64,000 nucleotides of DNA. It comes from Brachynemurus nebulosus. Lineage: Eukaryota > Arthropoda > Insecta > Neuroptera > Myrmeleontidae. The stretch covers positions 3,307,347 through 3,371,346 of the forward strand of contig JAPWDM010000008.1 in NCBI GenBank assembly GCA_035578155.1. The letters are read 5' to 3'. Position numbers and translations under genes: made by a program. Positions 56,630-64,000 of the stretch are shown here, one piece after another (the first letter of the stretch is position 1; every line of letters begins with the position of its first letter). The notes under the pieces were generated by a model. That model was given only the letters and a program-made list of their open reading frames with translations, was not told the DNA's origin and made no database searches.

Positions 56630-59069
56630 CTGTGAGTTCTTTTATGTCTTTTGAAATTTCTTGAATCATTAAATGTTTTTGAACATATATTACACTGATA
56701 TGGTTTTTCACCAGTATGGATTCTTTTATGTGTTTTTAAATCAGTTAAACGAGTGAATGTTTTAAAACATATATTACACTGATATGGTTTTTCACCAGTA
56801 TGGATTCTTTCATGTGTTTTTAAAACACTTGAACGACTAAATGTTTTAGAACACAAATTACATTCATATGGTCTTTCACCACTATGAATTGTTTCATGTG
56901 CTTTTAAAATACTTAGCTTATTAAATGTTTTAGTACATACGTTACACTTGTACGGTCTTTCACCACTGTGTATTCTTTCATGTGTTTTTAAATTACTTGA
57001 AGTAGTAAATGTTTTAGTACATATATTACACTTGTATGGTCTTTCACCACTGTGTATTCTTTCATGTGTCTTTAAATGAGCTAAATCACTAAATGTTTTA
57101 GTACATATATTACACTGATATGGTCTTTCACCACTATGAACTCTTTCATGTCTTTTTAAATCACCTAAAATAGTAAATGTTTTAGTACATATGTTACACT
57201 TGTATGGTTTTTCACCACTGTGAATTCTTTCATGTGTTTTTAAAATACTTAGCTTATTAAATGTTTTAGAACATACGTTACACTTGTATGGTCCTTCACC
57301 ACTGTGAATTATTTCATGTGTTTTTAAAGCACTTGAAGTAGTAAATGTTTTAGTACACACATTACACTAATATGGTTTTTCACCACTGTGTATTCTTTCA
57401 TATGTTTTTAAAGCACTTGAAGTAGTAAATGTTTTAGTACACACATTACACTGATATGGTTTTTCACCACTGTGTATTCTTTCATGTCTTTTTAAAGCAC
57501 TGGATTGGTTAAATGTTTTAGAACACACATTACACTTGTGTGGTCTTTCACCACTATGAATTATTCCATGTATTTTTAAAATACTTAGTTGATTAAATGT
57601 TTTAGTACATATATTACACTGATATGGTCTTTCACCACTATGAACTCTTTCATGTCTTTTTAAATTACCTAAAATAGTAAATGTTTTAGTACATATGTTA
57701 CACTTGTATGGTTTTTCACCACTGTGAATTCTTTCATGTGTTTTTAAAATACTTAGCTTATTAAATGTTTTAGAACATACGTTACACTTGTATGGTCCTT
57801 CACCACTGTGAATTATTTCATGTGTTTTTAAAGCACTTGAAGTAGTAAATGTTTTAGTACACACATTACACTGATATGGTTTTTCACCACTGTGTATTCT
57901 TTCATGTGTTTTTAAAGCACTTGAAGTAGTAAATGTTTTAGTACACACATTACACTGATATGGTTTTTCACCACTGTGTATTCTTTCATGTCTTTTTAAA
58001 GCACTGGATTGGTTAAATGTTTTAGAACACACATTACACTTGTGTGGTCTTTCACCACTATGAATTATTCCATGTATTTTTAAAATACTTAGTTGATTAA
58101 ATGTTTTAGTACATATATTACACTGATATGGTCTTTCACCACTATGAACTCGTTCATGTTTTTTTGAATCACCTGAAGTAGTAAATGTTTTAGTACACAT
58201 ATTACACTGATATGGTTTTTCACCACTGTGTATTCTTTCATGTCTTTTTAAAGCACTGGATTGGTTAAATGTTTTAGAACACACATTACACTTGTGTGGT
58301 CTTTCACCACTATGAATTCTTTCATGTGTTTTTAAAATACTTAGCTGATTAAATGTTTTAGTACATACGTTACACTTGTATGGTTTTTCACCACTGTGTA
58401 TTCTTTCATGTGTTTTTAAATTCTTTAAAGTAGTACATGTTTTAGAACATACATAACATTGATATGGTTTTTCACCACTGTGAATAATTTCATGTATTTT
58501 TAAATTTCTTGAAGTACTAAATGTTTTGTTACATGTATCACACTGAAATAGTTTTTGGTCGACACTTGCAATCTGATTTTCTGTTAAATCTGTTGAATGA
58601 TCTTCATCTACTTCATCTACTTCAATTTTTATTTCCGTATGTAAACTATTTAAATCTGGCAAAGATTCACTCAACTCCTAAAATATTATAATATATTGTA
58701 TTTTGATTAATTTGCATAATTTTATTCTGTTATTTTTAATCCAAATCTAATACTTACCATTTTTATATTTTGCTCTTGTAAGTCTGTAACGTTTTGTTTA
58801 TCTGACAAACTATTATTTTCTTGCGGAAATTTAAGTGGTTCAAAGACTTCTGTTTCTGTTGATAACACTGAATTATTTTCAAGCACTTCATCTTCCTCCA
58901 CTTTAATTTCAAATTTACAATCAATTTCATCGGCTGATTCATTCATTTCATCTTTCTCTATTTTAATTTTAAATGTGTGAAAATTTTCATGGCTCGGTCT
59001 AATCACTTCATCTTTCTCCACTTTAATTAAAACTGTATGAAAACCGATTTCACTGACCGAATTCTCCAT
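56623..59069 (-). CDS. Zinc-finger gene F, two exons, 23 fingers with in-frame TAG
   Basis: Exon 1 (59069-58758, 104 codons, MENSVSEIGF) has IKVEKDEV, IKIEKDEM and IKVEEDEV motifs. The 80-nt intron has donor GTAAGT. Exon 2 starts at 58677 (E-L-S-E-S) and adds EIKIEVDEVDED. Fourteen fingers run to an amber codon at 57367-57369, where a linker Gln codon (CAG) has become TAG; nine more fingers continue in the same frame to 56623. Fingers 6-11 and 12-17 are a 504-bp tandem duplication (helices NQLSI, NQSSA, TTSSA, TTSSA, NKLSI, TILG). Finger 2 has Cys for the usual Phe (KTCTTLKN), and finger 14 has Tyr for its first His (KTYERIH). Without readthrough the protein has about 540 residues; the full frame is about 787 codons. 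The final THSK and stop come from a foldback insertion. It may be a recent pseudogene or a shortened functional gene. Confidence 0.8.
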
Positions 59070-59175
59070 TTCAGATTTCTGTTTTTACACAATTTACATA
59101 ATTATCTTCACAATACACAAATTATAAATTATGCAATCCTCAAGCACCTTAAATGTCTGCCGAAGTTACAACTTA
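59070..59175 (-). promoter_or_regulatory. Conserved 5' flank of gene F
   Basis: It is nearly identical to the flank of gene D, and related to those of B and E, over about 100 bp, including the GAAATCTGAAATGG start context and AAGGTGCTTGAGGATTG. No transposon interrupts it, so it shows the ancestral arrangement. Confidence 0.5.
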
Positions 59176-59207
59176 ACGTATTTTAGTCGTATTAGTACTA
59201 TTAGTAT

Positions 59208-59487
59208 TATAGATACACATCTGTCACATACAAAGCCAAGATTATACAAAGCTAGAGGCTAAGGAAGCAGTGAAGAGAAACGTATCTAGAAGCTAGTAGA
59301 GCAGAGTGAAGTGTTGCCAACTGTAGCTTATTAAAAAATCTATTTTCAAAATGATGTTCAAAATAAAACACGCATTCGCCAGACAATTTTATTAGCCTAA
59401 TAAATGTTAATTAACGGAGCTTGCACCGTTACAAACCAGAGGGCTCGCATCTCACATTCAAAAAATTAACATGCATTAGATATTAAC
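59208..59487 (+). repeat. Segmental-duplication flank shared with 42978-43215
   Basis: It continues the F upstream region and matches the displaced D upstream region up to AACATGCATTAGATATTA. Homology ends there in both loci, marking the limit of the duplicated block. Confidence 0.8.
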
Positions 59488-60467
59488 CATAGATAAAGTA
59501 CACCAGAATTTTATTTCTGCAAGATAGCCAACTTCAATACATTTTTTTGACCCTCTATTACCTCTCTATGGTACTGAGAACGGGGGCCCTGGGTATAGAT
59601 GTCACTGTTGTCGTAATCATCATGCGTAGTACACTTGAAAAGAACAGAGATGTCATTATAATAATAATAACAATAAATTATCTTTAGCTTTATCCGATAA
59701 TGTAGATTACTACTAGTAAGATAATCCACTACAATTCTCCTAATTGCATTTTATTTTGAACAGTTTTTCAAGTTTAAAACTCATACAATAATTATAAACT
59801 CATGTATTTATTTAAAATTACTAAAGTAAATTTATTTTTATTCAAAATTATAAATTAATCAAATACTTCGTAAATGAATACCATTATCACTGATTCTAAT
59901 TTCTGACAAGTGTGCTCCATTTTTCTGCAGCAGATAAAATGTGTTTTAATTTTCTGATGAATTTACTGTGATAATAAAGTAAGCAATTGACTAGGAGCAA
60001 GGCGAATAAAATTTAGCAAGGTGACTAGGAAAATATTAAATATTGGTCATTTTTTTTAAAAAAAGAAGTTGCTATGAAACAAAAATATTCATTGATTTTA
60101 ATTTTTGAAAAAAGTCGTAAGAGGAAACATTATTAAAAAATTAAATTGAATAATAATTATTTAATTCACTAACTATTTAATATATTTGCTAAATTTTATT
60201 CGTCAAAAAAATTAAAATATTGGCACATATGGAAAGCAGTGGAGAATAAACGATTAGATTTTTGATATTATCAGAAAGCCAGAAGCAGTGCCATCTACAG
60301 AACGAATTATATAAAAATGCTGCTGGCCTGGGTGGTAATAACACTCTTATTTGAATATATTCAAGTGACGTCAGCGCGCCAAATGGTGATGTTTAAATAA
60401 TGATAATGTAAAATGAAAAATCATTTTTTTATTTTTCTGAAATAAAGGCGCAAATTGTACTCATAAT

Positions 60468-61695
60468 CAGTGTTCCCTCTAATTTTTTGTGACCTGTGTG
60501 CGCACTTTTTAAGTGTGTGCAGTTTTTTTCCAAAACAAAAAAATATGCGCGACAATATTAAAAAAGCGCATATAAAAAAAAAACACTACGCAGAATAGTA
60601 TTCATATTCAGCTAATTTTTGTACCTACTCATACGCATTGACTCGATCTTACAGCAAGCATACCACTTGTCCTACATACATTTCAACGGAACACAATAAA
60701 AAAAAAACTACTCCAAAATCAAGTCAAATCCTTAGTTCGTGAAGACAGATTTTAGCTATTTACTGTGGCCATGGTGACTAGAAGAAGGTGATCGAACTCA
60801 ATGCATTCAAAAAGTGTATAAATAAGAGTCTTCTTTGTGTATCAAAGCGGTACAATACTTATTCTCAAATGGAAACACTCCCATTTGGAAAGACGAGATC
60901 TTATATCTTTGTTAGCTTTTGAATAGAATATTCAGGAATCTTTTTCAATGTTCAACTCAGTTATAAAGTGAGTTTTTCGATCGTTTTTAAAATAAACTTA
61001 ACAATTTTTATTTTGCGTCGCATCATTTACATTGTAAATGATGTGTCACTAACTAAGGTCACTATGTAAAATCGGAGTCCGTACCATCGGATATTCACCG
61101 TATAAAGTAATTTAAACTATAAAAGTTTATTTTATACATCTGTAATTTCTATGTACATATTTCCTTATTATTAAATAGCATCAACCGACATTGGTGATTC
61201 TCAAATGGAAACACTCACTCCCCCAGTCCCGACGTAAGAATAAGTACTGTATTTACATTCTATTTTATCCGTTTTATCTTACCATATTCGGTATCAGTTG
61301 ATGACGAATATTAATGCCACGAGTGGTAAAAAAACAAAATACCTATAAACTGGCATTTTCCTGACCAATTTTGTCAATTCTTCCCATATAAGTTCGACAT
61401 CCATATGTATGGTTTATGACTGTGGCTTTCGCTTTTCATTCAAATTAAAAATAAAACAATTTATGCTATCATCTATACCTACACACAAATACTGTAGTTG
61501 GCGGTTTATTTAAATCTAAAACTTATATTTGATTCAATTTCTTTCATTTTATTTTTTTCTAAGGAATAAATATGCAGGTGCAATTTTATTTTCTGCACGA
61601 AAAAAAATTTTCGTGTGCGCGCGAATGTTTTTAATGTGCGCTAAGTTTAAAATTTATGTGCGCGCGCACACGCGCACAGCTTAGAGGGAACACTG
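60468..61695. mobile_element. hAT-like element, CAGTGTTCCCTCTAA ends
   Basis: CAGTGTTCCCTCTAA and its complement are inverted, followed inward by TGTGCGCAC/GTGCGCGC-rich words on both sides. The flanks CTCATAAT and CTCATATA suggest an 8-bp duplication with changes. The interior includes a segment shared with 26950-27900. There is no transposase frame. Confidence 0.75.
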
Positions 61696-61918
61696 CTCAT
61701 ATAATATTTTTGTGATTTTTTGACATCAGTTTAAACTATTTTTGAAATAAATGGAAAACATGCATATTCCCTATTATACATACCTCCAATAATAATTAAG
61801 TAAAATTATTAAATTTAGTATTGAACTCAAAAAAATAGACGAATTTCTCATAAATAATTCGAGAAAAATGAAAATTTCCTGATAGAATTTTTTGTAATTG
61901 TTACTATAGAAATGTTAC

Positions 61919-62116
61919 TGTTGGAATATATTACATTTATATTGGCTATGAATATTTTTATTGTACGGTTTTTGTTTAGTTGTTGATAGTTGTTCAGTTG
62001 TTATAAAATAATGAAATGGTGTAAATTGCTGTAATGTTAGTTTATAGTTAAAAAGGATTTATAAAGAAATAAATGAAGATTATTAATTAAAAAGAAATTT
62101 AATTTATTTATTAACA
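61919..62116 (+). mobile_element. Solo LTR, 198 bp, 5-bp duplication GTTAC
   Basis: The sequence starts TGTTGG and ends TTAACA, the TG...CA form of retroviral-type LTRs, and is flanked by GTTAC on both sides. The paralogous repeat at about 53145-53150 has one GTTAC and no insertion. An AATAAA word lies in its second half. No internal retrotransposon region is present. Class and family are not identified. Confidence 0.85.
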
Positions 62117-62325
62117 GTTACAAATTATAAATTTCTAAAATAAAAGAATAATTTCTATGAAAATTTCTAAAATAGTAGAATAAGTTCTATGAACAGTAAA
62201 TTTGACAGATATTAGCTAGTGTTATGCAGTTCTACTGCACTGCCCTCTGAACTCAGCACCAAAATAACCACCTGCTAAGAAAAAATTCTATAATTTAAGT
62301 GAGTGCTCTTCTATATTCCTATATA

Positions 62326-63290
62326 TACCGTGTGAGTTTTTCAGGAGTTGCCAGTCGATTTATTCCTAAAATATGCATCTAATCGAAAAAAAAGTTTATA
62401 CAAAAAATATTCAGAATAGAGGGGGCCATTCAGGAAAAATTGTTCCAGACTTCTAGGACTTACGGTTTTTTTGGAATTGAAATTTTTTTTTTTCAAATGG
62501 GAACATATGTTGAGATGTTTCTTAAAAATTAGTTTGTTACTTCAAACTACCAATTATGCTAGAATTTTCATTATTTTATTGCAAATTTTTGAGAAATTGC
62601 ATTTTTAAGTTTTAATTTTCAAAACCCGTGGTCAGGTTTATTTAATCGTACGCAAGAAATACGGATAATTTGCTATTTACATTCAAAACACCCAAAATAA
62701 CTAGTGATGGTAAGTTCGCATTAAGTTGTTTCAATAAACAAAATTTATTAATTAAATACATTAATTATCAAAATAAATTGTATTTTTTCCTCAAATAGTA
62801 AACTTAATATTTAATAAACAGGCCATCACATTACAACTGTGATTGTAATATTTAATTTTACACCATATTAAAGAAGTCAAAATTTCTTACGTGTGAATTG
62901 GCGTTACTAGATTCATAGATTAGGCAGTATGTATCATATGAATGTAGATATGTACTACAAAGAGCTGTCATGTTTGTCAAACTTAAATTTTTAAACTCTT
63001 TTTTAAAAAACCAAAGTAAAAAAATTGTCCAAAAAAATATTTTTAATATAAAAATTTTCAAGTATGTATGGTATGTATTTTAACAATACGTCTGAAAAAG
63101 ATGTATTCTAAAAAGATTCATAACCTTAATTTATTTTCCAGTAATCTGTCCAGTAAATACAAATCGAAAATAGTAATTTTTCATAAATCACCAAAATTAA
63201 AAGAACATGGGAAATTTACGCTACATAATGTGGAAATTTAAAAAGTTAAAACGTACACATATCTAGATGTACGATTTTCTGCATCGAGTA
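62326..63290. other. AT-rich stretch, no gene supported
   Basis: No element ends or coding frames can be supported here. Confidence 0.35.
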
Positions 63291-63291
63291 G

Positions 63292-63495
63292 TTAAAAAAA
63301 CTGTTGCGACCATCTTCAGCAAGCAAACTAAAAGCAAATGAAAAAGCTACAAAGAAAGCTGTAAAAGCTCAAAAAAATATTTCAAAAAGTGATGAAAAAA
63401 AGATTCATTCTGATTTTATTACAATTTTAACATCTTTAAAACCTATGTTCTGTGTTAAAACGGTTCTCCATAATGAAAACGACAGTATTTAATAA
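63292..63495 (+). other. Short lysine-rich open frame, possibly a gene end
   Basis: A frame without an ATG near its start reads RPSSASKLKANEKATKKAVK and on to a stop followed at once by AATAAAG, a polyadenylation-like signal. It could be the last exon of a gene or a transposon protein tail, or chance. No domain is recognised. Confidence 0.15.
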
Positions 63496-63654
63496 AGTTT
63501 TTAATAAAATTACACAAATTTTATTTAATTACAACTACTTCCTAAATAAAATATAATAATTTTTTTTCTCTCCAAAGTAAAATTTTTTACGCACATTTTA
63601 TATTTTAGAGCTTCCTGAACTATTTTGGTTTGGTGTCTGTCCGTCAATCCGTCT

Positions 63655-64000
63655 ATGTGTCGCCAGTTTGCACCAAGTGGCATAACTTCTGAACTATTCG
63701 TTTGTTTTTAATAAAATTTTCAAGAATTATACAGTTTGGTTCGTAGATGGTTCCCTATGAATTTAATCGAAATCGGAGTAACGGTAGCTACACCGCTACC
63801 ATGTCATTCCAAAATTGCACCAGGTGTCATAAATTCTGAACTATTCAATTAATTTTTATGAAATTATCAGAAATTATGCGGTCTGGTTCCTAGATGGTCC
63901 CCTACAAATTTCATTGCAGTCGGAGTAATAGTATCCACGGCACTACCATGAAATCCCATTAAATGTCAATATCTTATTTACTGTTAGCCACATTTCGCTC
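63655..64000 (+). repeat. Tandem repeat, about 155-bp unit, runs off the window
   Basis: Two units share GCACCA-GTG-CATAA, TTCTGAACTATTC, AAATTAT-C-GGT-TGGTTC-TAGATGGT, CCCTA and TCGGAGTAA, each followed by an ACC-CTACCATG-AATCCCA-like word. A third unit may start near the end. The frames are broken, so the origin is unknown. Confidence 0.65.

Larger units (their letters stand above)
59557..62325 (+). repeat. Second copy of the 52550-53340 repeat, split by insertions
   Basis: The two halves (59557-60000 and 61765-62325) align with 52550-53340. The gap holds non-repeat DNA and the hAT-like element at 60468-61695; the right half is further split by the solo LTR at 61919-62116. Confidence 0.8.

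Overview
The window is AT-rich eukaryotic nuclear DNA, most likely from an insect or another arthropod. Three things point there: C2H2 zinc-finger genes with GT-AG introns, a PIF/Harbinger transposon with its two-gene layout, and a dense, nested load of DNA-transposon relics and (TA)n microsatellites. No bacterial operons, rRNA genes or CRISPR arrays are visible. The order and species cannot be settled from the sequence alone.

The core is a family of six paralogous C2H2 zinc-finger genes, called A to F here: A 266-5962 (+), B 17135-18916 (-), C 28663-29950 (+), D 37687-38978 (-), E 48983-50097 (-), F 56623-59069 (-). Five share one design. A short first exon encodes an acidic segment with repeated I-K-V-E-K-D-E-like motifs, which match the acidic form of the SUMO-attachment consensus. 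A phase-0 intron follows at the same codon, then one exon holds a tandem array of 6 to 23 fingers with S-G-E-K-P-Y linkers. Gene B has lost the intron by an in-frame deletion and has expanded the acidic module to about nine copies. A and C resemble each other at their 3' ends; B, D, E and F share about 100 bp of 5' flank. D and F also share more distant upstream DNA, so they arose by segmental duplication.

The array ends are unstable. F carries a six-finger (504 bp) tandem duplication, an in-frame TAG and a foldback insertion that supplies its last codons. D has three identical consecutive fingers and an 8-bp insertion that cuts off two further fingers. E is cut short inside finger 7 by repeat DNA. 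A and B have decayed finger remnants after their stop codons. This is the pattern of a fast-evolving DNA-binding gene family.

Almost everything between the genes is mobile DNA. An 860-bp TA-flanked MITE family has four copies (951-4679, 7341-8196, 33038-33898, 55276-56136). A Harbinger element with a complete DDE transposase (1011-3883) is nested in the first copy, inside the intron of gene A. There are hAT-like elements with 8-bp target duplications (19039-20088, 45141-45994, 60468-61695, 34448-36063), a possible piggyBac-type element (6157-10688), Harbinger- and Tourist-type MITEs, a solo LTR with an empty site in the same window, and foldback elements. A decayed THAP-domain gene lies at 51571-52040.

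Working hypothesis (inference only): the finger genes form a lineage-specific repressor cluster that could act through SUMO, a functional parallel to vertebrate KRAB zinc-finger clusters, sitting in the transposon-rich DNA it may recognise.
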